DNA of 64,000 nt from Metellina segmentata (GCA_947359465.1 OX375882.1:56480509-56544508), one strand, 5' to 3'; positions 22,706 to 35,182 are shown, numbered from the stretch's first letter. Notes: generated by a model from the sequence alone, not told the origin. A program made the numbers and translations.

Positions 22706-25700
22706 GTCAAGGTTACAAATTTGGAAAACAACTAAAAGGGTAACAGGGTATATTTGTTTTACTGTTGCTTAGCTAGGCGTTTTCACAGCAATGATTACTG
22801 TATTGTACTGCCATAAGGCATAGAAGAATTATTTAAAAACTGTTTACTTAGCTTTATGTAACTGAATTGATACTCTTCATTTTTGTCACGAGTGATTTAT
22901 TTTTCATAGCGTCAGACTCTACAACTAGGTAAAGAGACAGCGTCACATTTATTTCTTGCTCTTAATTAGTTATTTTAACTCAAAAGTGTTTTGTTATAGG
23001 TATTAAAAAATCTGGTGTTTTGAATGAATTAATAAACAAAATTAATCGGTTTTTTAATATTAATATTCGATGTTAGTTAAGTCATTATTTAAGAAAACTC
23101 AAAAGAAATGAAATTAAATGTTTGCATGTTAAGCCATTTAAAATTTTTTTTGACTGAAATCAAGATTTATTAGACCAAGAGGCAAAATATTAGTGTTGCA
23201 AAAATCATTATTTTGTATGGTTTACAACAAAATAAATAATAAATATTTTCGGAAATAATTTTCTTTTTTGCAATAATATTAAAAAACTTCAGAGAAAGGA
23301 CAATTAAAAACAATGGAAATTTAAATACTGAACTTTAATTTAGAAGTAAAATTTTGTAACATTTTAATAAAACAGTTTATAAACATTAATTTTCATATAA
23401 ATTAATTTAATAAAAATGATGTTAAATTATCTGTAAAAAGAAAGTATAAAAACTTGGAACTATTACAAATAATAAACCCTTAAATAATTCCGGCCCAATT
23501 AATTTGAATATTATCGTAAAATTAAGTTCAATGTTAAAACTATATAGAATCTCTGTTTGCTAATTATATAAATATAAAACAATACATGGCGATGTTTCTG
23601 ATAAACTGATCACTTGATTCTACATGCAGTCAGGACGTCAAACAGGCAAGGATTCATTTTTTGACATACTTTTACCACATTTATTCCTTATTCAAATATT
23701 TATATTTAATTCACATGACTCTTTATTTAATACACAACGATATTAAAAAGTTAAATTATGAATTATTTCCTATTACATAAATAATTATTCTACAAACAAT
23801 TACTCGTCGAATTATGCAGTCAGAGTAATTAAGATATATCTCTAATTTTATGAGAACACAAATGAAGAGAACAAGCATTACAAACATACTTTGACTACAA
23901 ACTTAGAATACTACAATTTTGGGCACTTAAGACTATTAATGTAATTTTGGAAAGTATTGTTTTATTAGTATTTTAGCATTTAATTAAGAATGCCATTTTT
24001 TATTACCCTCTTCAGTCGTATTTCTCCAATTTGTGTAGCTTACTACAAACTTTGCTAATTATCATCGTTTTGGTTTATTACAGCCTTCAGGCCAACAGAA
24101 AACTAAAGGGTACCTTACAACTATCCTAATAGAGCAAAAAATGACCAGAGCCGAGAACTCACAAAAACCTAACTAAAACCAAACCTTTCAACTTCTTTTG
24201 TAGTTTTTATCTCACGTTAACGGATTTTTACTAGCTAATACAACAATTTCAGCAAATAGCAGTTAAAAATCCTTTTCAAATTTCAGCACTAGAACACTTC
24301 CTTTTAAATAATGATTAGCGATTTTTATCGCATCAAAGCTTAGATCTGATAATTCAATAGCTCTTTCTCATTTCAAGTTATAAATCAATTTATATCTTAG
24401 AATTTTGTTCATAGTTAAATTTTAGGCATGAACGATTTCTTTTTTGGCTTTAATGGGTTTTGTTTTTCCGCGTATCTTCAGACGTTTCATTAAAAGATTT
24501 CAACATTTATATATATAATACAGTTTCAAAACAGAATAAACTCGAAAGGACAATTTGAGATATTTTGTTTACCGAACGTCGTCTTCCAACAGTATTTACG
24601 TCTTTCGGATTTCAGTCCTCGCATAACTGGGGTGAAATACTACGAATGTAATTTATTTTCAATTTTAATAAATTGCAAAATAAATGTGTTTATACAGACA
24701 GTTGAAATAAACCAAGAAAGTTTCGCGTGGTTTTTAAAAGTTTAATCTTAAAATTGGAATGAAAACCTCTTTTACACACAAATCTCTTTTTACCACAAAT
24801 ATATCTATTAAAGGATGGTTCAGAACAAAAGAGCTTCTGAAGAAAGCTGGTGTTGGAATGATACATTATCATCAGTTGTGACCGAAATCTTTTTTGAGTA
24901 GTATTAAAATCGTTGATCTTACGTACGATTATACAATGATGCAAAATTGTTAATAAGTGTTTTTGCATCCTTTATTAACATTGGTAATGAGATGAAATAA
25001 TTCGTGAAGTTTAATAATGTAATGGAATATTGAAGTTTTACCGTCCGCTTAATATTTTTCCCATTTCAGTATGCAAAATTATTAACAATCATATTTTAAA
25101 TATTTTTGACACAAACTAAGGAGATTTGTTAAAAACAATTAGGAAATTAACATCATTAACAATCAGGAGATAAACGTTTTAGATAATTTTAGTTACTTCG
25201 AATTGTTTGAAATTTCAAGATCCTTCAACATTTAACGAGAGAGAGATTACAATAGTCATCTCTGTACAAGTTGTTTTGCTGCTAGCTTCCATGATAGACT
25301 GAAAAACAACACAAGAGGCAAGGGGACAAGTCCAACATGATTTGGTTGTGTGTGTGTGTGTTAAATGCAAAACTGTAGCATATCAAATTAAAACTTTCTG
25401 CAGAATTGAATACAAATTATTGAAAAAACTTTTTTGTCAGTTACCATAAGATTTATCACTGTTTTTGAGACAGAGTAAACGAGTTCTCCTTTCTGATGTT
25501 TTATGAAATAAGTTATTTTATTCTGATGTTTTAATAGCGTTCATTTAAAGTACTTATTTTAAAGAAAATATACAATAAAAATGAGTTCTTAAAATGTCAT
25601 TTACAAATTATGTGATTTTCTTTCTGGCAGAAAATTAAAAAGACCTCATATAAATTGTGATACATTAAAGAAGAAAACATAATGTAGGCTAAATAACTAA

Positions 25701-26690
25701 CCATATAGCTATCTTAAAAGTTCTATGAAACCACTATATTACTATATGAAATAAATAAAGCAAACTAATTTTAAACAAATATAAAGAAATTACAAATTTT
25801 CTTACGGAAGTGAAGGATAGAGGACAAGTTTTTATCTATAGAGCTATTTTTAATGGATTATTTATTCTACATTTATTTTCAATTCAAGCACAGCTATAGT
25901 TTTAAAATAAAACGCCGGTTACTAAATTGACTCGTAAGAATTAAACTACACCAGAAAAATTAATTTAGATAACTTTACTGGTTTATATTTTTCCAGAATA
26001 AAAATGGTCAGAGAATATTTAATTATTTATTTTTCAAGGTAGTCTTGACTTGACTACTGATTAGCCGATATCTTAAGGTATTGACTCAGAACTTTACAAG
26101 AGACAAAAAATGATGTGTGACTTTTAAATGCATGTCCCATACATTTAAGTACTATCAGAGTACAAAGCCGTATTTAAACTGAATTTCAATATTGAATTTG
26201 GGTATTCTAAGAACAAGAAATCAGATTTCTAGTGTGTTAAGATGCTATTAGAGTCATATTTTTGCCTCGTATCTCGATGATCTATTAAGTATAGCACTCT
26301 GAGAAGCATTGAAAAAAAATCACTCAGGTTTTTTCGCATATTTATATATAATACTTCTTATAAATATAAACTTCCATCTATATTTATTAATCGACCTTTT
26401 AAAGTATCTTAAATTGCATTTTCTGGATTCATATATAATACTTTCTACATAAAATGTTTTCACAAGATAAAAAATGCCTGAAAATTAAAAATATTATTTT
26501 CATGCAAAGTTAAATAATAAACACAAGTGCCATTTTGAAAGTATACATGTTTGGGTTAATCGAATAAAATTTCGGTACATCTAGAATATTTTTTAATTTC
26601 TCTTTCTGAACATTTTTAAAAATACGCATTGCAATTTTTTCTCGAAAAATAATGTCTGTTATTCAAAATGTAATCATCTTTCGATGAAAC
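22706..26690. other. Long AT-rich non-coding stretch
   Basis: Four kilobases without recognisable arrays, elements or exons. A short (TG)n run is at 25346-25361. Open frames are at chance length. Confidence 0.5.
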
Positions 26691-27715
26691 TTCGCAATAA
26701 CACAAATCTCTTCAGGTCTCAGAATACGATAGTGTTTACTTCTTACTCCCACTCAAACAACAGGGAGGAAGCATGGAAAAAAATTTCATCGGGGGTAAAA
26801 AACTAGCCAAATTATGAGGGGGAAAAAACGGAAAATATGTCAGTTATAAACTCGAGATTAAAAATTCTCCGTCCCAAGCCTACTTCATATCCAATGAGAA
26901 CCCCCGTAGGCGGGGCAAACTAAAAATTTGGCTCCAAAACACTCCGCCAAACTTCCTCGAAACGACACGACCTCGCTTCTTCTCGAAGCCCATTCAAATT
27001 TCATGCAAATCTCGGAAAGCCGTTTTTATATTCCGACCGATATCGATACATGCAGGGAAGCGAGAACTGGAAATGAAAAAATAAAAAACAAAAACGGACG
27101 CAAACAAATGCAGGGGTGAGATCGGAAGTGAAGAGAGAGAGAGAGAGAAAATTCACTGACCTCGAGAGGATCAAGAGCCGCTGAACTTGTGGAGAGACGC
27201 GGACGCACTAAAACGGGACGCGTCGACCCCTTTTTAGAAGCGAGTTTACGGTCGGCGGAGCGGAAAACACTCGCTGACGGCGTCGGCGAAAAATGCATTC
27301 GAGCCCCGGCGTTGTGTCAACAGCAGCCCCGGTCCATCGTGGCGGCGCAAGGCGGGCTGAGGCGAAAGTCAACACCTCCAGCCGGCTCCGCTCCCTCTGT
27401 CTATCCCATGCGGGCTGCCGATGTTTTTTAATTCTGTTTTTTACCTCCCTCGGATCGTTTTCTTGCACAAGCACGCACGCACAGCAGCCCGTAAGCAAAC
27501 AACTTCTTGGGTGGGAGGGTGAGGGGGGAGCTCAGACGATGCGCGCGATCGTTCCTCCCCCTTGCCACCCCCTTTTTTCCTCCTCCGCCCGCTCTTTTTT
27601 GTGTTCTCGTTTCCCTCCCCTTTCGTCTTTTTTTTTCGGAGTTCGCCTGTGATGTGCGCTTTCCCGTGAAACCGTCCGCCTCTCGGCCCTTGTGCGCACC
27701 ATCCTGCGCGCACGG

Positions 27716-27737
27716 CCGTGACGTCACGGCCCCGCCC
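27716..27737 (+). promoter_or_regulatory. CRE palindrome and GC box
   Basis: CCGTGACGTCACGG at 27716-27729 is a 14-bp perfect palindrome centred on the full CREB/ATF site TGACGTCA (27719-27726). It is followed at once by CCCCGCCC (27730-27737), a GC box. They lie about 85 bp before the candidate start codon, a plausible core-promoter distance. Confidence 0.65.
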
Positions 27738-27813
27738 ACCGGCCGGCGGTCGAAGTTGGAGCGAGAGGAGGTGGCCGCCGCGGAGCGAAAGGGGTGGAGA
27801 AAAAGTTGCCAGG

Positions 27814-27879
27814 ATGAGCGAGGCGGAAGAGCGCGGCGTGTTTTTTATTGCCAACTTTCTTAAAGAGGAGGCGCACCAG
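27814..27879 (+). CDS. Candidate first coding exon, 22 codons, unknown protein
   Basis: The ATG at 27814 has A at -3 in GCCAGGATGAG, a good context. It opens 22 codons (MSEAEERGVFFIANFLKEEA then HQ) ending exactly at CAG|GTAACT, a strong eukaryotic splice donor (intron from 27880, phase 0). The exon lies at the downstream edge of the CpG island, below the CRE and GC box. The peptide is acidic and then hydrophobic (VFFIANFL). It has no signal-peptide layout and I do not recognise it. The frame is open upstream to about 27718, so an earlier non-ATG start cannot be excluded. No second exon could be found to the right, which implies a long intron. What is seen: ATG, frame and donor. What is inferred: that this is a real gene start. 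Confidence 0.55.
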
Positions 27880-27885
27880 GTAACT
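27880..27885 (+). other. Splice donor of candidate intron 1
   Basis: GTAACT after CAG matches the animal donor consensus MAG|GTRAGT except for the fifth intron base. Confidence 0.5.
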
Positions 27886-27929
27886 TTTTTCGCACTGTTA
27901 TTGCGGAGAGGAAACTCTGATTTCCGTTG

Positions 27930-29280
27930 ATTTGTATCGCGATTTCCCGTGTAAATGAACTGTTCTATGCTTAGACTATTTTAAATCTACGAATTCCGAT
28001 ATTCAAAATAAATTTTAAGTGGTACTTAAAACCATATTTATAGATACTATTTTTACTAGGGAACAAAATAGCTACGAATTATAAAACAAGCTTATTTAAA
28101 GGTATTATTTTCACGGGGGAATAAAATATCCCGTGTAAATGAACTGTTCCATGCTTAGACTATTTTAAATCTACGAATTTCGATATTCAAAATAAATTTT
28201 AAGTGGTACTTAAAACCATATTTATAGATATTATTTTTACTAGGGAACAAAATATCCCGTGTAAATGAACTGTTCCATGCTTAGACATTTTAAATCTACG
28301 AATTCCGATGTTCAAAATAAAGTTAAAGTGGTACTTAAAAAAACATACAAGCATATTTATAGGTATTATTTTTACTGGGGAGTAAAATCTCCCGTGTAAA
28401 TGAACTGTTCTATGATTAGACATTTTAAATCTACGAATTCCGATGTTTAAAATAAAGTTTAAGTGTTACTTAGAAACATAAAAGCATATTTATTGGTATT
28501 ATTTTTACTGGGGAATAAAATTTCCTGCATGAAGTAATTTAAAATTACAAGTTAATAAATGCAAACTAAAACAATTGCTACAAAAATAGTTAGATTTGTT
28601 TTGTGTAATACTTAAAGAAAAAAGTTTAACGTAACTTTTCTACCCTAATATCGCTATATAAAACATTTAGTGGATATGTTTCATTGCAATTTCACCCTTG
28701 AAAGTACTTCCATATTTTGGATTGCTTTGGTATTAAATGCATTCAAATCCCAAAATATAAAGGCTATTTATTGAAATTAGATTTACTGGTGAATAAAGTT
28801 TCCCGTATAAATTAATATAAAATTACAAGATATAAATGTATAAAATATTTGAAAATTTGTTTATTGTAACGTTTTTTAAGAAAAGTTTAAAAAAAACTTT
28901 TCTACTCTAATATCTCGGAAATATAAGACTTTTGTGGAAATGTTTCTTTGCGATTTCACCCTTGAATGTACATAAATGTTCTGGATTTCGAAGTACTTTA
29001 GAATTAAATGCATTCAAATGCAAAAATATAAAAGCCATATTTATTGGTATCTTTTTACTGGTAAATGAAATTTCCTGTATGAAATAATTTAAATTTTCAA
29101 GTTAATTGATCTCTGCATATTTTTTTAAGTAAACTTCGTAGGAATTAGTTTAAAGCAACTTTTATGTGCTAATATCGCCGAAGAACAAGACTTGTATGTT
29201 ACGTTCTATTGCGATTTTCCCCTTGAATGTACTTCGATGTTTTGTATTTTGGATTGTTTTAGCATTTAAAATAGTTTTAT
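27930..29280. repeat. Tandem array in the candidate intron 1, ~130-bp then ~275-bp periods
   Basis: The 'cccgtgtaaatgaactgttc' box recurs at about 27946, 28130, 28256 and 28390, then in decayed form near 28521, 28799 and 29072. Each unit includes 'attttaaatctacgaattcc', 'agtggtacttaaaa' and 'ttatttttactagggaa'. The left copies are much more alike than the right ones. The array starts about 65 bp after the splice donor. Confidence 0.82.
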
Positions 29281-30317
29281 ACAATAGTGTAAGTGTTCAG
29301 AGCGTATACATAGTTCAGATAAATTTATAAGCACGTGATTTGTTTAAAATATTTAATACATTTCGATAAATTTTCAATAAACGCGCCAAAATTGTCCAAA
29401 TTTTTAAGAATTCGACAGCCTAATATTCGCTATGGTTTGGATCCGAAATATTGAATGATATATTATATATAGTATTTAAAATGGGAATAGTTCTTTTATC
29501 AAGTGAAAAATAGCACACAAAAATATTTTTTCTTTGGAACTTTTGAGAGTTGAAATTATTTTAAACAGATCAGAAGAATAATATTTGAATTTATATACTT
29601 CATACGATTTAGTTTGACTATTTTTAGGTATTTTTTGTACGACGTTAAGAAATAATTTAGTTCTTTGCAAAATCTGTTTCTTTTCCTTTAAAAAATTTTA
29701 AACTTTCAAATAGTTTATTTATGTCTCTAGACATGTGGAAAACTTTGTTCAGAGTTTTATTTGTATAACTTGCACTTTTACGTGATAAATGTTTCATAAT
29801 CATACGATTCAAAACCACAATTCTTTAAACTTAAAAACCCTATTTTGAAATGGGAATACGCATTTTTAAGAATGTTTTCTGACAGTTAACTACTGATTTG
29901 ATTAGAATCAAGAAACCAGCTTCAGTACTTACCACAATAAAGTATATATTCTTGGGTAATTTCAAGAATCATATCTATTGACATTTCTACTGTTGAATTT
30001 TATTACAATGTTTTCGACTGTAAAATTCAACCTGATATAAATTACAATCTTATAGAATTAATATACCAGACTTAAAAATGTCTTGTTTCGTCTATAATAT
30101 ATGCATAGCAATATAACGAACAAAGGTGGTCACCAGTAACAATACTAAAATTATCAATTTAGTAAGATACAAAAGGACTTAATAATTTAAACTAATAACT
30201 TATTATTTCGATTATTAATAAGTTATCTGGAGTTATATGAATAATCGAAATATAGTGAATTATATTCTTCAACTCTACAACATCTTTTCTTAAAATGGTT
30301 TACATACGTATGCAATT
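29281..30317. other. AT-rich non-coding stretch
   Basis: No family repeat. Two overlapping inverted repeats sit at 30195-30251 (see findings). Nothing else recognised. Confidence 0.4.
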
Positions 30318-30470
30318 TTGAGAGGGGGTGCCATATCAGGTGTGACCTCGTCATCTGACCGTGGTTCGAAATTGCGCGATGTTGTCTTCGTATCTATCCC
30401 TTCGGGTTTGATCCTGGACCGTGGACAACAGTCCGTTGTTACTCCAATGCCACGTTAGGTAAAAATCTGA
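30318..30470 (+). mobile_element. SINE (family B), 3' part
   Basis: SINE body and 3' end: 'ggtgccatatcaggtgtgac', 'ctcgtcatctgaccgtggtt', then a diverged end ('cttcgggtttgatcctggac', 'actccaatgccacgttaggt'). The tRNA head is absent, a 5' truncation common in LINE-mobilised elements. Confidence 0.75.
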
Positions 30471-31273
30471 TATATACATATGTGTTTTAAGCGAGTTACC
30501 AAATTGAAGGAAAGCATTTTAAAAGAGTTTGGTCAAAAACATCGTATGAAAATAACATTGAATTTAAATGCATGTTTTTCGTTGATAAAGCCCTCGAATC
30601 ATTTAATGATGTGGTTTTGAATACACGTTTTTACAGATTTCTAAAATAAAGATAATATTCTGTAGTAAAACAAATTGAATCCCACGACTAGTACACTTAT
30701 TGTAGGTAACAGTTCATTAGGGTGTTTGTAAAACCAATTACATCCCGTAACTATTTCCGTAGCTAGTAGTGTGAATAGTTAGATATGTTAGTTCAGTTCG
30801 TCCCACAATTCCAGTAGCTAATAGTTTGTTATATCGATGGTTTTAGATTACTATACGCATTTAACTGTCTTAAAATAGTGTTTTATATATTTAGAATATT
30901 CCTTTAAGCAGATATACTGATGACATACTTGCCAACGTATACGATATTTGTGTAAGTAGAATTACTCGAACATTGACAAACCCTATCCACACTAAAACAA
31001 ACCAAATAAAATAATCCTAGAGCATATTTTCTTTTTAATAAAAAAAAACAGTGAATTGAGTAAAATAAACTTTTAACCGTGGATGAATAAGTTGCAGTTA
31101 GCAAATTTTGAAAAGCTTTTTTCTTGATTGAAACTTGAGGAAACGTGCTCATTTCTTTTTTAACTATTCACGTCTACAAGAGAATATATACAGACAATGA
31201 GTTATCGACTTGACGAATATAAAGATTGAATTCAAAAATTTTGAGAAAAATAGGGATAAGCGAAAGTGATTAA
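30471..31273. other. AT-rich non-coding stretch
   Basis: Nothing recognised. Confidence 0.35.
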
Positions 31274-31508
31274 ACTTCCTGTTGATGTTGATGGACGAGT
31301 TATCTCGTCCATCAAGATCTAAAAAACTAGTGTCACTAGATGAAAGCTGATCCCGCCTTGAACTTGTCTTAAAAAACGATAGTATCTTGACGACGAAATT
31401 TCTCGCCAGGAGCAAAATTGTTCAGTTTTTAATAACGAGATACTTCGTTATTACCAAAATTGGTCAGTTCTTTATGGAAGAGATATATCGTCGAAACTTC
31501 TCGAAGAC
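31274..31508 (-). mobile_element. Palindromic MITE (family A) flanked by TTAA on both sides
   Basis: TTAA lies directly outside both ends (31270-31273 and 31509-31512), the best boundary evidence for the family. The left end is 'acttcctgttgatg' and the right end is 'cgaaacttctcgaagac'. Internal palindromes are decayed ('gacgagttatctcgtc' at 31294-31309). Length 235 bp. Confidence 0.78.
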
Positions 31509-31512
31509 TTAA

Positions 31513-32340
31513 CTTTTAAACAATGAATTCAGGGGTCTCATGATAAAAATGGATAATGCGAACGAATTTATACATTACGAATGTTATGCTGCTATGTTTA
31601 AAACAACAAAAAGTAATAAAATCCAATATTAAAAACAAAGCGTTACACACATAATTCATAAAAAGTTTAAAAGGAAATATAAAAATCTTACGGGTTAATT
31701 CTTACTAAGCGTAGTTTAAAACCGTCGTCCTTATCTTATACATAAAGCAGAAATCCGCTTGTCAAAAGCAGTAAATACTATTGAACGCTAAAATCTAGTG
31801 ACACGAAATTTGCACAGCTTATTCGGTCACTAATTTCTAGATCAATGTAGCTATTTTAAGCTTGCTAAGTTGTTTAATAGAGGCAGATTTTAATACACAT
31901 TACGAAAGAAAGCACGAGTTTTTAAGGATACGAATCAACACAAAACACCAAATGCTGCCACGAGTCCTGAATCGGAAGAAAGAAAGTGGACAAAACTTAA
32001 AGTGACTTACTGAAGAAACAGACTGCCATAAAAAGCAAACATTTTCAGGCCTCTCTAAGGTTGCTTCTCATTTCTAGGGTATACAGAGTAAGCTGAAAGA
32101 TACCTTAAGCTTAAAACGTAAACCGTGCCCCAATAATCCATATCTAGACTACGACTTTAAACTAGGACTTATGACATTGAGAGTCAGAGTGTGAGGTACT
32201 TGGCCACAGTCTTGGTTGGTCTTGTCGCTTTACGATAATTTTTTGCTACAAGACGGCTGATGAGACCGAGACCACAATCTGGCGTTACATTGGAAAACCT
32301 AGGATCTCGATACGATCAATGTACGTACAAACTTTCACAG
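31513..32340. other. Non-coding stretch, nothing recognised
   Basis: No family repeat or exon recognised. Confidence 0.35.
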
Positions 32341-32344
32341 AATT

Positions 32345-32860
32345 AGCACAGCATTCGCTGGAAATTCCATACCAACAGAAGCAGCTTTCGCATTCCACCA
32401 AATTTATAGAAACAATTTCCACTCAAACGGTGCTTACAAACGTAACCTTTAGACCTACGGCCTATACAGCATCTGTACCTTAATCGAGCCAAGAAAGATT
32501 GTAGACTTCGGCCAGTACAGCAGTTGTGCTTTGTAAGTAACAAGAATCACGCCAAAAAAGAATTTAGATAATAGCCGGTACAGCAGTTGTACCTTGAAAG
32601 TTTTAAGAGTTGCGCCAGTTATATCAATAACAGTAGACAAAAGGTTAATGGGATTCAATTGAAATTGGCGAAATCCAACCTCCTCATTTTCCCAACTACT
32701 GTAAGTTTCGTGAACAATCTGGAAGTTCCATACCAAAACATTTTCTTGAATAGAAACAACTGCGTACATTCCACACAAACGGAGCTTGCTTACCGTGATT
32801 ACAAAGCTTAACGGGTTTCAATTCAAATTGACGAAATCCAACCTTCAAATTCCTACCAAC
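32345..32860. repeat. Nested tandem repeats (~62 bp and ~360 bp)
   Basis: Three ~62-bp copies centred on 'ggtacagcagttgtaccttg' (about 32460, 32508 and 32574) lie between two copies of a larger segment. That segment contains 'ttccatacca', 'gaaacaa' and 'ccacacaaacgg' boxes at 32365-32430 and 32725-32800, and 'caattgaaattggcgaaatc' is repeated at 32655 and 32820. The minus-strand frame here is the translation of the repeat. Confidence 0.65.
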
Positions 32861-32879
32861 ACCACAAGCTCCAGCTAAA

Positions 32880-33428
32880 ACACCTCCACCAAAAAAAGAC
32901 TACAATCCAAATAAGAAAACACCTAAAAGAAGAGAAACTCACCCAAACAAAACGTCGAAACTTCTCAAGAAACGAAATGGTCGAAAGGGGGTTCACCAAA
33001 GGGGGTAACTCCCCGGGGTACCTGCTCCCCCCTTCTTCAAATTGAGACACGGAAGGAAATATGATTTTGCTTGTCAGATTTCTTCTCCTCCATTGGCCTT
33101 CTCCGACTCCCAAAGACAAAGGAAGAGGTTGGGGGTATAATTAGGGGTTTCTCCACCCGGGGTCTGTTAGAGTCCAAACAGCACCCTCGGGAGCGGCAGG
33201 GTCGCTCGTCCGGCGCACCCCCGGGACCACTTGAGTCCGGCACATCGCGGCGGACGCACTTAATCCGGCCGCCCGGACCGATAGGTCCCCGCTGTGCTGT
33301 CAATCATGGGGTGTGTTCGGGATCTACTCCGCCTACTCTTGCCCGGTCCCTCTTCTTTTTTAGTCTCCCAGCCGTGTTTTGGGTTTTTATGGCGGAGTTG
33401 TACAAGATAAAAGAAAAGCCCTTCACCG
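32880..33428. other. Single-copy GC-rich, CpG-containing island
   Basis: It is densest at 33160-33300. No ATG-plus-donor arrangement like that at 27.8 kb was found. It may be a regulatory or small CpG island. The tandem array begins inside its right edge. Confidence 0.45.
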
Positions 33429-34422
33429 CATTGGTTAGGGAAAAGAAAGGGAAAGGAAAAACCCTTTCGCCAGTGCATTGTACTGCAGGTAGGAAAGCGA
33501 ATACTTACACGGAATATATGTTGTTTCCCAACTACAATTTGTAAATCGTTTACGTTAAATAGAGACCGTCTTAACTTTGGTACTGACAAGATATCTTGTA
33601 CATAAAGATCTGACTGATTTCGCTAATGACCGCATTGGTTAGGAAAAAGAAAGGGAAAGAAAAAAAACCTTTCGCCAGTCCATTGTACTGCAGGTAGGAA
33701 AGCGGATACTTACATGTTGTTTCCCAACTACAATTTGTAAATAGTTTATGTTAAACAGAGACCGTATTAACTTTGGTACTGACAAGATATCTTGTACATC
33801 AAGATCTGACTTATTTTGCTAATGGCCACATTGGTTAGGGAAAAGAAAGGGAAAGAAAAAACCCTTTCGCCAGTCCATTATACTGCAGGTAGGAAAGCGG
33901 ATACTTACATATTGTTTCCCAACTACAATTTGTAAATAGTTTACGTTAAACAGAGACCGTCTTAACTTTGGTATTGACAAGATATCTTGTACATCAAGAT
34001 CTGACTGCTTTTGCTAATGACCGCACATTGGTTAGGAAAAAGAAAGGGAAAGAAAAAAAACCTTTCGCCAGTCCATTGTACTGCAGGTAGGAAAGCGGAT
34101 ACTTACATGTTGTTTCCCAACTACAATTTGTAAATAGTTTATGTTAAACAGAGACCGTATTAACTTTGGTACTGACAAGATATCTTGTACATCAAGATCT
34201 GACTTATTTTGCTAATGGCCACATTGGTTAGGGAAAAGAAAGGGAAAGAAAAAACCCTTTCGCCAGTCCATTGTACTGCAGGTAGGAAAGCGGATACTTA
34301 CATATTGTTTCCCAACTACAATTTGTAAATAGTTTACGTTAAACAGAGACCGTCTTAACTTTGGTATTGACAAGATATCTTGTACATCAAGATCTGACTG
34401 ATTTTGCTAATGACGAGATATA
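33428..34422 (+). repeat. Five-copy ~197-bp array with alternating A/B units and a MITE edge inside each
   Basis: Units start at about 33430, 33633, 33830, 34027 and 34223 at 'attggttagg'. After the first copy they alternate. Type A has 'aggaaaaagaaaggg', 'cttacatgttgtttccc' and 'agtttatgttaaa'. Type B has 'agggaaaagaaaggg', 'cttacatattgtttccc' and 'agtttacgttaaa'. Each ends with a family A fragment ('gacaagatatcttgtac', 'atcaagatctgac', 'ttttgctaatg'). The A/B order shows that a dimer was duplicated. Confidence 0.9.
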
Positions 34423-34480
34423 TCGTCATCAGGATATATCACAACCACCACGTCAAAGGCACCAGTCTGCAATACTGACT
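34372..34480 (+). mobile_element. Palindromic MITE (family A), remainder at the end of the array
   Basis: The last array unit runs on into more of the element ('gacgagatatatcgtcatca', then 'ggatatatcacaaccaccac'). This shows that the MITE fragment in every unit came from this insertion. Confidence 0.65.
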
Positions 34481-34539
34481 TACTGCAAAAACGCGTCCGA
34501 AGTATTGATGCTTCGGGAAAATTTGAGTTAACCAACACC

Positions 34540-34768
34540 GTCGTGTACAAAGGAGGCTGGTGTACGTTAAATATGTCATGGTCTCAAATATCCTCACGTT
34601 GGCGTGGTGTGGAAGTTTTGAGAGTGGGGTGCCAGCTCCGGTGGTTCTTCGTCATCTGACCATGATAAAATTACGCGGTCGGTATTGTCCTTGATCTTTC
34701 CCTCGGGGATTGATACCGGACCGTCGTCAACCCCGTTGTCTTGCTCTAGTACGATGTTAGTTAAAATA
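34540..34768 (+). mobile_element. SINE (family B), head-less copy
   Basis: It contains the 'gtgtacgttaaatatgtc' box, 'cctcacgttggcgtggtgtg', 'ggggtgccagctcc', 'cgtcatctgaccatg' and the 3' end 'cttgctctagtacgatgtta'. The tRNA-like head is missing or unrecognisable. Confidence 0.78.
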
Positions 34769-34864
34769 TCTACCTGCTGCTAAGAATCAAGATCAGTCGT
34801 GGCTTTGCCATAGCATAAAACTTGACATGATGACTCGAAAAATGCAGTTAGGTGATGGTAATGT

Positions 34865-35010
34865 TTTGGGAATTTTTAATTAACGTCGTACTAGAGCAAC
34901 ATAACGGGCTATGGACGACAGTCCGGGGTGAATCGCATAAGGAAAAGATCCGGGGACAACACCACGTAATTTTGAATTACGGTCAGACGACGAGGGAACA
35001 CCTGTGCTGC
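34865..35010 (-). mobile_element. SINE (family B), 3' half
   Basis: On the minus strand, the 3' end 'aattaacgtcgtactagagc' and body 'acaacaccacgtaattttga', up to the 'ggtcagacgacgagggaaca' box. It lies opposite in direction to the copy at 34540-34768. Confidence 0.78.
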
Positions 35011-35049
35011 AGTTAGGTGAAAATCGCCAAAATGCGAATTGGTGCCTTT

Positions 35050-35182
35050 GATGTGGTGGTATATTTCCGATTTTTTGATGGCTACGTGATCAAGATCGAT
35101 CTTGTAAGTTTTCTTCCAATGACGAGATATCTCGCTCAAAAGGATGTGGTCACTTTTACTAATGCCGAGATACCTCGTAGGT
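35050..35182 (+). mobile_element. Palindromic MITE (family A), partial
   Basis: It holds the middle segment ('ccgattttttgatggctac'), 'gtgatcaagatcg', one nearly intact palindrome ('gacgagatatctcgct' at 35121-35136) and the right part 'tgccgagatacctcgta'. Confidence 0.65.

Larger units (their letters stand above)
26690..27900 (+). promoter_or_regulatory. CpG-rich promoter island
   Basis: Composition changes sharply from AT-rich to GC- and CpG-rich, densest at 27170-27880, and drops again just after the splice donor at 27880. A (GA)n run is at 27132-27148. No TATA box is seen before the ATG. The long overlapping open frames on both strands are products of the composition. This fits a housekeeping-type promoter. 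Confidence 0.6.

Noticed and set aside
27189..27863. Multiple long overlapping frames around the CpG island, including a possible divergent gene on the minus strand
   Set aside because: Long frames are expected in GC-rich DNA. A minus-strand ATG at 27337 has good context but stops after six codons without a good donor.
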